From an uncultured Lachnospiraceae bacterium (lineage in GTDB: Bacteria > Bacillota > Clostridia > Lachnospirales > Anaerotignaceae), in the NCBI GenBank assembly GCA_944384295.1, contig CALWSU010000005.1, positions 1 through 64,000 on the forward strand: a stretch of 64,000 nucleotides of DNA, read 5' to 3'. The notes under the pieces are model-generated. The model was not told the origin of the DNA and made no database searches. It saw only the letters and a list, made by a program, of their open reading frames with translations. A program made the translations under genes and the position numbers. The first letter of the stretch is position 1. The number at the start of each line of letters is the position of its first letter. Below are positions 18,276 through 27,678 of the stretch, piece by piece.

Positions 18276-18488
18276 TCAACCGCCAATCAAAAAGTCTAAA
18301 ATATTTGCGCCAGTTGAAGTTTCTTCTCGATAAATTTCTGTATATCCACATTGCACACAACTAATGGTAATAAATTTTTTATTTTGAATATCGAATAATT
18401 TCGCCATAGTCCCTCCAGTTGCATGAAACTGGTCTTGTACAAATTCGTGGCATTCACATTTTGGACAAACAAACGGGTGTTTTTGCAT
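18276..18488 (-). CDS. Small zinc-ribbon protein (DUF2082-like)
   Basis: A 70-residue protein with two CxxC pairs, CPKC near residue 8 and CVQCGY near residue 44, separated by a segment holding ATGG and ISC. This layout matches small nucleic-acid-binding Zn-ribbon proteins of the DUF2082 type. No function is established. It has a GGAGG-type site (AGGAGGAATC) and stands alone. Confidence 0.7.
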   Translation of the reverse strand: MQKHPFVCPKCECHEFVQDQFHATGGTMAKLFDIQNKKFITISCVQCGYTEIYREETSTGANILDFLIGG

Positions 18489-18688
18489 AAATAGATTCCT
18501 CCTAACTGTCTATCAATTCAATTTTTCATCATTATACAAAAAATATGTGCAAATACAATCCATATTCCTTGATATTAAGAAACTTATCATAAATTTCTAG
18601 TATTTTCCACTTGAACAAGAACATATATTCTAATATAATGCAAAAAAACAGTATATATGTTCCCATTTGTAAAAGGAGGGTTTCTTTT

Positions 18689-18949
18689 ATGAAACTGCGC
18701 AATCAACAGATTGATATGATTTCTTGGACTTCAAAAGAAGGTATTGTAACACCCGTGCGTTTTCGTCTTGAAGAAAATCATGAAACAAAAATCATTCGTA
18801 TCTGTCGCATTATACAAACAAACAAAAATCTTTTTGGTGGTACACCAACGCTCTGCTTTCGTTGTATGAGTATCATAGATGGATGCGAACGTATGTATGA
18901 AATTATATATGATTGTGGCAATCAAAAATGGCTTCTAAAAAAAATGTAA
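18689..18949 (+). CDS. Small conserved-looking hypothetical protein
   Basis: An 86-residue protein that I cannot assign. It has an AAAAGGAGGG ribosome site 8 bases before the ATG, so translation is credible. The sequence is beta-rich with WTSKEGIVTPVRFRLEEN at the start, LCFRC in the middle and a WLLKKM end; similar short proteins with a PxRFR-type motif and a terminal Trp are, from memory, common hypotheticals in Clostridia. It has no signal peptide or membrane helix. It is followed by a terminator and is therefore monocistronic. Confidence 0.65.
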   Translation: MKLRNQQIDMISWTSKEGIVTPVRFRLEENHETKIIRICRIIQTNKNLFGGTPTLCFRCMSIIDGCERMYEIIYDCGNQKWLLKKM

Positions 18950-18965
18950 TAATCCAAATCATATA

Positions 18966-19001
18966 AAAAAGCCGTCTGGCATATATCAACCAAACGGCTT
19001 T
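18966..19001. terminator. Bidirectional terminator
   Basis: AAGCCGTCTGG pairs with CCAAACGGCTT with one wobble; the minus strand has the stronger T-run. It separates the plus-strand hypothetical gene from the convergent DUF6514-like gene. Confidence 0.75.
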
Positions 19002-19031
19002 GACTTTTCATCTATATTGTTGATTGCTCAA

Positions 19032-19334
19032 TCAACTGGCAATTTCTCCCCAATCCTTTGCAGAAATATAATCATCTGCCAACTCTGCCAGCGCAGATGG
19101 AAAAGTATTTCCCTCATAAAGCTGCTGTAAAAAATCAACTGCTTCTTGTCGTTTTTCCGAAATCCCCTCAATCTGCTCACGTTCCATGATGGTATGGTTT
19201 TGCAATTTTTCGATGGCTATCCCATACAAAGGAGTATCCGAAAATGACATCTGCATCAGTATCATATATCGTAACAAAAATAAATCATGTTGCTCGTCCA
19301 AAATCTGTTTTTCCCATACTAAATTTTGTTTCAT
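19032..19334 (-). CDS. DUF6514-like small protein
   Basis: A 100-residue cytoplasmic protein. The middle LYGIAIEKL stretch, the acidic I-x-G-I-S segment and the later FLQQLYEGNTFPSALAELADDYI resemble DUF6514-type clostridial proteins; this assignment is from memory and moderate. The start at 19334 has AAAGGGG upstream. Its leader carries tandem heptamers at 19360-19378. It lies downstream of spo0A on the same strand, 258 bases away. Confidence 0.6.
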   Translation of the reverse strand: MKQNLVWEKQILDEQHDLFLLRYMILMQMSFSDTPLYGIAIEKLQNHTIMEREQIEGISEKRQEAVDFLQQLYEGNTFPSALAELADDYISAKDWGEIAS

Positions 19335-19359
19335 TGTTTTACGCCCCTTTCCACCGCAT

Positions 19360-19378
19360 ATCACACATCACACATCAT
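19360..19378. repeat. Tandem ATCACAC heptamers in a gene leader
   Basis: Two exact copies and one partial copy of ATCACAC (GTGTGAT on the coding strand) lie about 25 bases upstream of the DUF6514-like start, beside its ribosome site. An AT-rich alternating stretch follows. Confidence 0.75.
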
Positions 19379-19547
19379 ATAATCATATATATATTTGCGG
19401 TTATTTGCGACTCTCGCAAGCTTTGTTATAAAAATTATAAATCTATCACATCTATAAAATCTATAAAGTTTTTGTTAATAATGCGCAAAACAATGTTTTT
19501 TACACTTTCTTTATTTCGTAACTTTGGTTGCCCATTTCCTTAGTAGT

Positions 19548-19590
19548 GTCGCCGAAGGCGCGTCATCTACAAAACGTTCCTTCGGCACTG
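19548..19590 (-). other. Hairpin directly after spo0A
   Basis: GCCGAAGG and CCTTCGGC arms flank a 20-base loop immediately after the spo0A stop. There is no T-run, so it may be an RNA-stabilising hairpin rather than an intrinsic terminator. Confidence 0.4.
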
Positions 19591-19592
19591 TT

Positions 19593-20459
19593 TCAGGAAA
19601 AGGCAATTTCCCTATCTGTTTTCACAACATTTTCTGTTTGTGTGCGAAAGGAAAGTATAGGAAAGGACGTGTTGTACTGCATACGGAAATGTTCCGCTAA
19701 GATTGCGATAAATTGCCCGTTTGTTGGCTTTTCTTCCATCATATAACCACTGATTTCAAAATAGACTTGTCTGCCATTTTTCTTCCATGCACTTTCTACC
19801 GCATGACGTATGGCACGTTCCACTTTGCTTGCTGTGGTGTGATACATTTTCGCAATATCTGGATAAAGACCTTTGGTGATCCCTACCATAATTTCTCTAT
19901 CCTTTACTGCCATTAAAACCGCTTGCCGTATGAAATGGTATCCCTTGATGCTCGCAGGCACTCCCATACGACTGAGCACTGCTGATATTTCCGCCTCCAA
20001 AGATAACTCCATTTCTCTTGGCTGCGTTTGTGTTTGTTGTGGTGCAAGCAAAATTTTTTCTGTTTTTTGATATGGCATATGTTGTTCTGTCAACTGTCGA
20101 ATCCGTTCCAACAACAAATCCCCTTGTATGGGTTTTGCCATGTAATAATCCGCCCCCATTGCCATTGCACGTCTTACTACAGGATCACTATCAATTGCTG
20201 AAATCATGATGCTCACACATGTAATCTGTTGCTGCTTCATATTTTCTAGCACCCAAACACCATCTTTTTCCCCCAAAATGGCATCTAGCAATACGACATC
20301 TGGTCTGGTTTTTGCAATCAGTGAAAAAGCTGCCGGACCATTGTCCGTCATACCAATGACTGTCATATCGCCCTTTCTTTCCAAACACAGTTTTAATTTT
20401 TGCAGATAGTACATATCCCGATCTGCAATCACCACCCGAATTTTACCATTCTCCTGCAT
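19593..20459 (-). CDS. spo0A: Stage 0 sporulation response regulator Spo0A (divergent)
   Basis: The master regulator of sporulation entry, 288 residues against about 267 in Bacillus. The N-terminal receiver has the phospho-acceptor Asp in VVLLDAILG and the Lys in MAKPIQG. The acidic pocket reads ADRD rather than the usual ADDN. A Gln/Thr linker leads to the diagnostic C-terminal DNA-binding domain: MGVPASIKGYHFIRQA, KGLYPDIAKMYHTT, KVERAIRHAVESAW and KPTNGQFIA. The last 25 residues have no counterpart I know. The ATG at 20459 has a GGGGG site; the longer frame to 20525 adds a basic leader. spoIVB, its usual neighbour, is missing here. Confidence 0.92.
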   Translation of the reverse strand: MQENGKIRVVIADRDMYYLQKLKLCLERKGDMTVIGMTDNGPAAFSLIAKTRPDVVLLDAILGEKDGVWVLENMKQQQITCVSIMISAIDSDPVVRRAMAMGADYYMAKPIQGDLLLERIRQLTEQHMPYQKTEKILLAPQQTQTQPREMELSLEAEISAVLSRMGVPASIKGYHFIRQAVLMAVKDREIMVGITKGLYPDIAKMYHTTASKVERAIRHAVESAWKKNGRQVYFEISGYMMEEKPTNGQFIAILAEHFRMQYNTSFPILSFRTQTENVVKTDREIAFS

Positions 20460-20693
20460 TTCAATATTACCCCCATCTCTTCTTGTCTTCTTTTGGAAAC
20501 ACTTCTCTCCCTTGCGCAAACCCATTATAATGCTCGCATTGCGTTCCTTCTACACCTCCTGCGTATCATGTAAGTTTTCTTGCTTTTTTGACATAAAATT
20601 CATAAATCGTGTAATTTTAGTATATTTTTTATGCATTTCATGTATTTATTCTCATTCTGGTACAAAATATGCTGAAACAAAAAGAAAGAAACT
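20460..20693. other. Divergent intergenic region spo0A/adenosine deaminase
   Basis: About 310 bases separate the divergent starts. A TATAAT-like hexamer is visible close to spo0A on the minus strand, next to a four-codon ORF with a GGAGGTG site, but no clear SigH promoter or Spo0A box could be defined. The adenosine deaminase promoter lies at the right end. Confidence 0.4.
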
Positions 20694-20722
20694 TTGCATT
20701 TTCACACAAAAAACGGTATGAT
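20694..20722 (+). promoter_or_regulatory. Sigma-A-type promoter for adenosine deaminase
   Basis: TTGCAT and TATGAT spaced by 17 bases, about 50 bases before the start. Confidence 0.6.
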
Positions 20723-20771
20723 AAAATAAAAAGAGCAAAAATCTTTCATACCAAAAAAGGATGTGTTGTTG

Positions 20772-21794
20772 ATGAAAAAACAAAATTCTACAGCATCAGA
20801 ATCTTGGATTGAACTACATTTGCACCTAGACGGAGCAATCACGCCAGAGATTGCGAAAAAATTGGCTATATTACAAAATATAGAACTACCGACACAAAAT
20901 ACATGCGAATTACAAAATTTATTACAAGTACCATCAAATTGTCAAAATTTAAACGATTTTTTACAATGTTTCGCACTGCCTTTGACATTATTACAAACCA
21001 AAATCGGTATTTCGGAGGCAGTTTTTCTGGTTGCAAGCGCTTTGGAACAGCAACAAGTCATTTATGCAGAATTGCGTTTTGCGCCACAACTGCACACACA
21101 AAAAGGATTATCTCAAGAAGAAATCGTATTATCTGCTTTAGAAGGAGTAAAACGTTCTCCTATTCCACTGAATCTCATACTTTGCTGTATGCGTGGAGAG
21201 AATACACATAATGCAAACCTAGAAACATTATGTCTTGCCAAAAAATATTTGGTCGCACATGGTGGCGTGGTTGCATTAGATTTAGCTGGCGCGGAAGGAC
21301 TATATCCCACTACGGCATATCAGGATATTTTTGCACAAGCAAAACAAATGCAAATTCCATTTACCATACATGCAGGAGAAGCAGCCGGCGCAGACAGCGT
21401 TGCAACTGCGCTTTCTTTTGGAGCAAAACGTATTGGACATGGTGTGCGCAGTTTTGAAAATCCAGCCGTATTAAAACAACTACAACAATCACAAGTTGCA
21501 CTTGAAATGTGTCCTACCAGCAACCGCCAAACAAACGCAATCCATAATATGCAACAATATCCCCTGATTTCTTATTTGAATCAAGGGATTTGTGTGACAT
21601 TGAACACCGATGATATGGCAATCTGCGGCATTACATTAGCAGATGAATTTTGTTATATGCAAGAAAACTTTGGTTTGACAGATGGGCAAAAACTGCGTTT
21701 ATTACAAAATGCAGCAAATGCCGCTTTTACGGATGAAGCTACAAAAAGATATTTGCATCAAACATTGCAAACCACTTACCAAACAAAAATATAA
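20772..21794 (+). CDS. add: Adenosine deaminase
   Basis: A 340-residue amidohydrolase that converts adenosine to inosine in purine salvage. Zinc ligands and catalytic residues are visible: ELHLHLDGA, HAGEA, the RIGHGVRS motif, MCPTSN and NTDD. The start is the ATG at 20772, 11 bases after AAAAAAGG; an in-frame GTG at 20763 is too close to the site. It has its own promoter and terminator. Length and motifs are normal. Confidence 0.95.
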   Translation: MKKQNSTASESWIELHLHLDGAITPEIAKKLAILQNIELPTQNTCELQNLLQVPSNCQNLNDFLQCFALPLTLLQTKIGISEAVFLVASALEQQQVIYAELRFAPQLHTQKGLSQEEIVLSALEGVKRSPIPLNLILCCMRGENTHNANLETLCLAKKYLVAHGGVVALDLAGAEGLYPTTAYQDIFAQAKQMQIPFTIHAGEAAGADSVATALSFGAKRIGHGVRSFENPAVLKQLQQSQVALEMCPTSNRQTNAIHNMQQYPLISYLNQGICVTLNTDDMAICGITLADEFCYMQENFGLTDGQKLRLLQNAANAAFTDEATKRYLHQTLQTTYQTKI

Positions 21795-21796
21795 TT

Positions 21797-21837
21797 AAAA
21801 AGCTGGTATGCTCAAAATATGAGCGTACCAGCTTTTT
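21797..21837. terminator. Bidirectional terminator, add/alcohol dehydrogenase
   Basis: AAAAAGCTGGTA pairs with TACCAGCTTTTT, with an inner GCTC/GAGC stem; serves both convergent genes. Confidence 0.88.
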
Positions 21838-21859
21838 CCGTCAATCAATGGTTGATAAA

Positions 21860-22963
21860 TTATAATAAGCTATTTCTATAAACGTTTTGTATTTTTTCTT
21901 CGTCCAATGCATACAGTGGGAATGTTGCCAATTTGGGAGGATTTTCCATCGCTCTTTTTGCGTAATATTGAATATCATCTTCTGTAAATGTTTCTGGACA
22001 ATCCAAAATATCACGCAATAATGCGCCTAATTCTTCTGTAGATGCCAAACCTAAACAAGATAACACATGTTGCACTCTTTCATTTTCTTTTCCAAACAAG
22101 TCTAAATATGCCTGCATTACCATACCATTCGCGCGTCCATGCGCAATACCTTTTTCATATGTCAAGAAATATCCCAAAGCATGTGGAATGGATGTACTGG
22201 TCTGCGCAATCGCCACACCACCCAAAGCAGATGCTAACATTAATTTTTCTCTGACCTGTGCATCATATTGTCTTGCACGCAATGCGGGAATACAATCTTT
22301 CCAATACGACAAACCCATATCTACGATTTTTTCACTGATGGCATTCGCATTTGCGCTCAAATAACTTTCCACCAAATGACTCATCGCATCCACTGCTGTA
22401 TTATTTGTAATCGCAGATGATAAATGTTCCATATATTTCGGATCTAAAAATGATACACTCGCAAAAAGAGGCTGTACAATACCTTGTTTTGTTCTTTTTT
22501 CATGCAATGTCAAAATTGCGTATTGTGTCACTTCGGAACCAGTTCCCGCAGTCGTAGGCACTTCTACAACAGGCAATGCTTTTGCTTTTGGGTCTTGAAA
22601 TAAAATATTGCTGTCTGCTTCTGGATTTGCGGCTAACACTGCGATTGCTTTTGTTGCATCCATAGGAGAACCGCCACCAATCCCAATCACAAATTCTACC
22701 GCTTCTGTTTTTGCCATTTGTGCTGCACGTACCACCGTTTCTAAATCTGGATTTTCTCCAACTTCATCAAATAATACCCATGCAATAGACAATGCATCTA
22801 AAGCATCTGTCATATCTTGCAGCGCACCATTTTTGCGCGCAGAAGAACGACCTGTCACAATCATCGCTTTTTTTCCGAGCACACACATGGCTTCTTTTTT
22901 CTGTGAGATACAATCTTTCCCAAAATACGCATTTACTGGCATAAAATAACGAAATACATTCAT
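21860..22963 (-). CDS. Iron-containing alcohol dehydrogenase
   Basis: A 367-residue group III Fe-dependent alcohol dehydrogenase. The NAD(P) loop GGGSPMDATKA, the metal-ligand segments DAMSHLVE, SIPHALGY and AHGRANG are present. Enzymes of this family interconvert alcohols and aldehydes, often in fermentation; the substrate is not deducible. GGGTGA lies upstream of the ATG. It starts 30 bases after a small acidic protein gene and is probably cotranscribed with it. Confidence 0.92.
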   Translation of the reverse strand: MNVFRYFMPVNAYFGKDCISQKKEAMCVLGKKAMIVTGRSSARKNGALQDMTDALDALSIAWVLFDEVGENPDLETVVRAAQMAKTEAVEFVIGIGGGSPMDATKAIAVLAANPEADSNILFQDPKAKALPVVEVPTTAGTGSEVTQYAILTLHEKRTKQGIVQPLFASVSFLDPKYMEHLSSAITNNTAVDAMSHLVESYLSANANAISEKIVDMGLSYWKDCIPALRARQYDAQVREKLMLASALGGVAIAQTSTSIPHALGYFLTYEKGIAHGRANGMVMQAYLDLFGKENERVQHVLSCLGLASTEELGALLRDILDCPETFTEDDIQYYAKRAMENPPKLATFPLYALDEEKIQNVYRNSLL

Positions 22964-22993
22964 TTGGTTTCACCCTTTCTTTTTCCCTTGTTT

Positions 22994-23248
22994 TTAGCAA
23001 ACATAATCATACCAATCCCATTCTGCGGATAGGATTGCTTCTGCACTCATTTCTTCTGGTTCTTCTAATAATGCAAACTCTATTTCAAAATCATGGTAGC
23101 GCTCTCCCTCAATAGTAGCAATACCAGTCAATTTATAAAGTTTTCCTTCTCCTTCCAATACTTGCCCTTCTAACAGCAAATCATCTTCTTCGATATAGAT
23201 TTTATGGATTTCATTTGCAATATCTTGTTCTGTAAATGTCAGACGCAC
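22994..23248 (-). CDS. Small acidic hypothetical protein
   Basis: An 84-residue, strongly acidic protein that I do not recognise. It starts with GTG at 23248, preceded by GGAGGG at good spacing, and ends WDWYDYVC. Alternating charged and hydrophobic residues suggest a small beta-rich fold; no membrane segment, signal or Cys pair. It is directly upstream of the alcohol dehydrogenase, likely in one transcript. Confidence 0.6.
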   Translation of the reverse strand: MRLTFTEQDIANEIHKIYIEEDDLLLEGQVLEGEGKLYKLTGIATIEGERYHDFEIEFALLEEPEEMSAEAILSAEWDWYDYVC

Positions 23249-23468
23249 ATGTATCCCTCCTTTGCTTTTGATTGTACCATTGCCAAAATAAAGTTACAAG
23301 AAAATTTCTCTTTTTGGGTATTGTATTTCATGGTATAATCATGATAAAGCAATGGATTATCATTGAAATATTCCAAACCAAAACCTCACAGATGCAAAGA
23401 TACTTTTCTGATTTATTATGGTTTGGAAAACCCATCTTTCTATCAAAAAATCATTTGGAGGTCAAGCC

Positions 23469-24272
23469 ATGCAGTACATTGTTTTGGATTTGGAATTCAA
23501 CCAATCCTTTCCCTTTAAGACCGGACAAAAAACAGAACCGATTGCAGAATGTCCTTTTGAAATCATTCAAATCGGCGCAGTCAAATTAAACGAACAATTT
23601 GAAATCATAGAACAATTCAATCGTATGATACGTCCACAGATTTATCCTCGTTTACACCCTTTTGTAGAAAAAATCACAGGGATTCGAGAAAGTGATTTGG
23701 CAAATCAACCGCTTTTTCCAGAAGCATTTTCCGATTTTCTCAACTTTATCGGCACACGTGATACGATATTATGTACCTGGGGACCAGATGATGTAAAATC
23801 TTTATTTCGTAATATTTTGTACTACAATTTAGATGTAGACGCCATTACAGACCGATATTTGAATATACAGCCTTTTGCTGCACAATATCTGCATCATGAC
23901 AATGGGCAAGCCATCGGTTTGAAAAATGCCGTAACAGAATTGAATATACAAATAGATAATGCGTTTCATAATGCATTATACGATGCGATATATACCGCAA
24001 AAATCTTTCAAATTGTACATCCTCAAAAAATACAGCCAGAAATATTTCAGCCTTTGCTTATGCTGGCAAAAAAAGTCAAACGCACACGGATTGACAAAAA
24101 AGCACTCTTTCAGCATTTCATGACACAATTGAATCGAGAACTGAGTGAAAGCGAAAAAAAATTGATTAAAATGGCGTATTCTTTGGGACGTACACATACA
24201 TTCGATGTTGTGCCACTACAAAAAACAAAAAAAGAACAACTGGTCAAAGAATCCAAAAAAACACGTATATAA
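23469..24272 (+). CDS. DEDDh 3'-5' exonuclease domain protein (KapD/RNase T-like)
   Basis: A 267-residue protein with an N-terminal exonuclease fold: the first acidic motif YIVLDLEFN, the Exo II region containing TWGPDDVKSLF, and HNALYDAIYTAKI as the H-x4-D Exo III motif. The C-terminal 80 residues are basic and may bind nucleic acid. Relatives include KapD and other RNase T/DNA polymerase III epsilon-type enzymes; DNA or RNA substrate is open. The start at 23469 has GGAGG upstream; the frame upstream has no site. Confidence 0.82.
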   Translation: MQYIVLDLEFNQSFPFKTGQKTEPIAECPFEIIQIGAVKLNEQFEIIEQFNRMIRPQIYPRLHPFVEKITGIRESDLANQPLFPEAFSDFLNFIGTRDTILCTWGPDDVKSLFRNILYYNLDVDAITDRYLNIQPFAAQYLHHDNGQAIGLKNAVTELNIQIDNAFHNALYDAIYTAKIFQIVHPQKIQPEIFQPLLMLAKKVKRTRIDKKALFQHFMTQLNRELSESEKKLIKMAYSLGRTHTFDVVPLQKTKKEQLVKESKKTRI

Positions 24273-24275
24273 ACC

Positions 24276-24316
24276 AAAACGCTTGAGAAACAACTCTTGT
24301 TTCTCAAGCGTTTTTA
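24276..24316. terminator. Bidirectional terminator, exonuclease/holA
   Basis: A perfect stem of AAAACGCTTGAGAAACA with its complement around a five-base loop, flanked by A and T runs; ends both convergent transcripts. Confidence 0.92.
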
Positions 24317-24323
24317 CAAAATA

Positions 24324-25325
24324 TCAAGCCATACTACTATATTGTATCAATAGCAATTCTACTGCGAAAGCATCTGCCATACGACCATTTTTGATATCTA
24401 AATCTGTCTGCAAACAATCTCGTAAGGCTTGTTTTAATACCGGAAGCGCAAAACTACGACTTTGCCGCAGGTATTCTTTGACCGCAAAATCTCTAACTTC
24501 CAAACGTTTGGCAATTTCTGTTGGCGGCATTCCTTCTGCCGCAAATACACTGCTGCATAATATCATACGAAATTGTCTTGTAATGAGCGATAATATCATA
24601 AACGGCGATTCTTTGAGTGCAAGTAGATTTTCGTAAATCGAAACCGCACGTTCCGGCTTTTTTTCTCCCATTGCACGAATCATATCAAATACCTTTGCTT
24701 CTAATGATACGGTACAAACTGCGTCAATGTCTTTTGTTGTGATTTCTCCTGTACCATCTTTGTAAGCAATCAGTTTTTCCATCTCACCTTGCAAATGCGC
24801 CATTCCCGCATCTGACAAACGCAACAAATGCACCGCTGCACCACTGCTTAATGTCAGCCCGCCTTGTTTTGCCAATTTTTGCAGCCATGCAATCATATCT
24901 TTTTCTGATAAAGGTTGAAACTCAACTGCTTTTCCTTCTTTCGCAATTGCCTTATATAATTTTCCTATTTTCTCTGCTTTTTCTTCTACAAACAAAATAC
25001 AAGTACTTTCTGGAATTTTTTTGATAAATTCCACCAAAGCTTCGCCTTCTTCTTTCCTACCATTGCGTCGGAAAAATTCGCTGTTGTGTACAACAATCAA
25101 ACGTTTTTCATTTAAAAATGGCATGGTTTCCGCAATATCCATGATTGCATTTGCCGTTGCCTGTTTTCCCTCCAGCAAATCAAAATTCATGGTTTCTGTG
25201 CCTGGTGGTAGTAAAGCCTTTTTCAATGCTTCCTCATAATTTTGTATCAAATAAGCCTCTGTGCCATAAAACAAATAACATCTTTGAAATTCATTTTGTT
25301 TCCATGCTTTTTTTAATTCTTTCAT
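24324..25325 (-). CDS. holA: DNA polymerase III subunit delta
   Basis: HolA is the clamp-loader delta subunit. The 333-residue protein shows the family features CYLFYGTEAYLIQ, MNFDLLEG, ETMPFLNEKRLIVV and the C-terminal helical collar domain. It is the last gene of the comEA-to-holA operon. The ATG at 25325 lies inside the 3' end of comEC (35-base overlap), with AAAGGAT ten bases before it, so its translation is probably coupled to comEC. Confidence 0.94.
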   Translation of the reverse strand: MKELKKAWKQNEFQRCYLFYGTEAYLIQNYEEALKKALLPPGTETMNFDLLEGKQATANAIMDIAETMPFLNEKRLIVVHNSEFFRRNGRKEEGEALVEFIKKIPESTCILFVEEKAEKIGKLYKAIAKEGKAVEFQPLSEKDMIAWLQKLAKQGGLTLSSGAAVHLLRLSDAGMAHLQGEMEKLIAYKDGTGEITTKDIDAVCTVSLEAKVFDMIRAMGEKKPERAVSIYENLLALKESPFMILSLITRQFRMILCSSVFAAEGMPPTEIAKRLEVRDFAVKEYLRQSRSFALPVLKQALRDCLQTDLDIKNGRMADAFAVELLLIQYSSMA

Positions 25326-27651
25326 ACCACGGTATCCTTTCTGCTGCGGTTTGTATGGTATATCCCGTATCTGGCGCAATCTGTATTTCTATGCTGCCCA
25401 TTTTATCGGTGCGCAAAATTTCACTTTGTATCTTTTCCAATTTTTCTATAGTTTGTGGATGTGGATGTCCATACCAATTATTTTCTCCACAAGATATGAT
25501 GGAATAAGTAGGTGCAACTGTTTCCAAAAACGTCTGTAAAGAGGAAGTTGCAGAGCCATGATGTGCCACTTTCAAAATATCAGACTGCAAATCCATACCA
25601 CTTTGCATCATTTGATATTCTCCCTCTGCCTCACAATCTCCAGTAAATAAAATCTTAGTATCACCATACTGATATTGCAATACCAAAGAGCGTTGATTTT
25701 CATTCTCTACCATCCCATCTGGTGGACCAAAACAGGTCAATGTACCAAAATGCTCCTCTTGCAATACATCTCCTTGTTTGAGTGTATAAATTGGTATCTG
25801 TTTCTGTGCTGTCACTTCCTGCATATGTATTTGTATCTCTTCAAATTCTGTATGTTCCACTTCTGCCGCTGGCAAATACAATGCTCCAACTGGCATATCT
25901 TGCAGCAATTCCAAAATCCCAAGACAATGGTCTGTATCAAAATGCGTCAAAAAGACAGCTTCTACACGTTCTATTCCTTGGGAAGCTAGATATGGTTCTA
26001 ATACCGTGACCCCTGTATTTGCTCCAATCTCTTTGTTTGCAACGCCTCCACCATCTATGACATATGCTTTATGGTCACTCGTTGTAATGACTGCGGCATC
26101 ACCCTGTCCCACATCTAAAAACATCACTTGATTTTGATGCAGATACAAACGATTTCCTACCATCGCACACAACAAAATGATAGTTGTTCCAACAACAATA
26201 CTGCGTTCTTGCCATCGTGGGCGATATAGACAACAACAAATCGCCAATCCATATAACAAAAGGATACAGAAAACCGGCATACGTCCCACAGAAATATAAC
26301 TATATGGAATTTGTGTCACCAGCCAGCAAGTTCCTTCAAACAATTTTAATATAGCATAGACAGTGCCACTCAAAAATACACCCGCAGGCAGCCAAAGCAA
26401 TCCTGCTATGGCGGATAAAATAATCATACCCAGCAAAATACCACTCAAGGGCAATATCACCATATTACTCAAAACCGCGACTGTAGATACATCAGAAAAA
26501 TGATATGCCGCAACTGGCAGACCAAAGCCAGAAGCAAAAGCAGAGATTCCAGCCATATGCCCCAATTTTGCATACCATGTTTCTCCTTCTGGCAAAACTC
26601 GACTGCCCATATAAATCCCAATCACAGACAGAAAAGATAATTGGAACCCTGCCTGAAACAGATATAAAGGTTCCAAACATAAAATCACAAGCGCAGCCAA
26701 AGCAATAGAATTGAGCCAATCTGGTTTTCGATAAAATACCCGCCCAAAACTAGCAATCGTAATCATAACTACTGCGCGCATAGAAGACGGTGCAAAACCT
26801 GTAAACAACAAGAAAAACCAACAAGCGAAAATTGTTACAATCGCAGAAGTGCGTAGACTGCATTTTGCATATCGTTCTAACAAATATGCAACACAAGCAG
26901 CAAGAATAGACATATGCAAACCAGAAATACATAAAATATGTGTAACACCTGCTTTTGTGTATAACGTTTCTGTCATACGGTCTATATCATCTCGATTGCC
27001 GGTCAGCATTGCTTTTGCAATCGCGCTTTGCTCCGCAGGCAGCATACGTTCCAAAACATGCTGTACTGATTGATTCCAGCGGAAAAATAAAGTTGCAACT
27101 GATTGGTGCTGCTCTCCTGTTTTCTCCATAACATCAGGAAACATTTTGCAAGTATATCCTTGTGCAGTTAAATACTGCCATTCATCATACCCGCCATAAA
27201 GGTCTGCATGAGAAAATGCCATTGCTTCTCCTTGCAAAATAACGCCTTCTCCTATTTCATGTTCTCCCAATTGCATATCAATCACATAAATCGTTTGTGC
27301 CGGATAAACATTGCCATCTTCCAAATTTATCATATCTGCATGGATACGTAATTTCGGATACCCACCCGAAGTTGTCCCGATATCTGTGATGTAACCGGTT
27401 GCTGTGACTTGCATACTGCCCCCAGCTTTTTCTATCACAGTAGGAGAAGCACTGATATGCGCCAAAATAAAACCAAGCGCAACCATCAGCAAAAACCAAA
27501 CATATCTTAATTTTTTATATTTTATCACAAAATATGAAATTGAAACCAGTGGAAAAATAAAACAGATTAGGCATACCCATTTTGATACACCTAATCTGCA
27601 ATATATACCACATATCATGAATATTGTAATCCAAAAAGCTGGTCGTTTCAT
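25291..27651 (-). CDS. comEC: ComEC DNA-uptake channel protein
   Basis: A 786-residue membrane protein, the inner-membrane channel for single-stranded DNA during transformation. It has N-terminal helices and an OB-like extracellular region, the central Competence domain with many helices (LCISGLHMSI, SSMRAVVM), and a C-terminal metallo-beta-lactamase-like domain with VGQGDAA, THFDTDH and a later HHGS. The gene follows the GerMN gene by 27 bases and lacks an obvious ribosome site. comEB is absent. ComEC and ComEA imply that competence, or vestiges of it, exists in this lineage. Confidence 0.95.
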   Translation of the reverse strand: MKRPAFWITIFMICGIYCRLGVSKWVCLICFIFPLVSISYFVIKYKKLRYVWFLLMVALGFILAHISASPTVIEKAGGSMQVTATGYITDIGTTSGGYPKLRIHADMINLEDGNVYPAQTIYVIDMQLGEHEIGEGVILQGEAMAFSHADLYGGYDEWQYLTAQGYTCKMFPDVMEKTGEQHQSVATLFFRWNQSVQHVLERMLPAEQSAIAKAMLTGNRDDIDRMTETLYTKAGVTHILCISGLHMSILAACVAYLLERYAKCSLRTSAIVTIFACWFFLLFTGFAPSSMRAVVMITIASFGRVFYRKPDWLNSIALAALVILCLEPLYLFQAGFQLSFLSVIGIYMGSRVLPEGETWYAKLGHMAGISAFASGFGLPVAAYHFSDVSTVAVLSNMVILPLSGILLGMIILSAIAGLLWLPAGVFLSGTVYAILKLFEGTCWLVTQIPYSYISVGRMPVFCILLLYGLAICCCLYRPRWQERSIVVGTTIILLCAMVGNRLYLHQNQVMFLDVGQGDAAVITTSDHKAYVIDGGGVANKEIGANTGVTVLEPYLASQGIERVEAVFLTHFDTDHCLGILELLQDMPVGALYLPAAEVEHTEFEEIQIHMQEVTAQKQIPIYTLKQGDVLQEEHFGTLTCFGPPDGMVENENQRSLVLQYQYGDTKILFTGDCEAEGEYQMMQSGMDLQSDILKVAHHGSATSSLQTFLETVAPTYSIISCGENNWYGHPHPQTIEKLEKIQSEILRTDKMGSIEIQIAPDTGYTIQTAAERIPWYERIKKSMETK

Positions 27652-27678
27652 ATTTTCATATTTCTATCATATCAAAAT

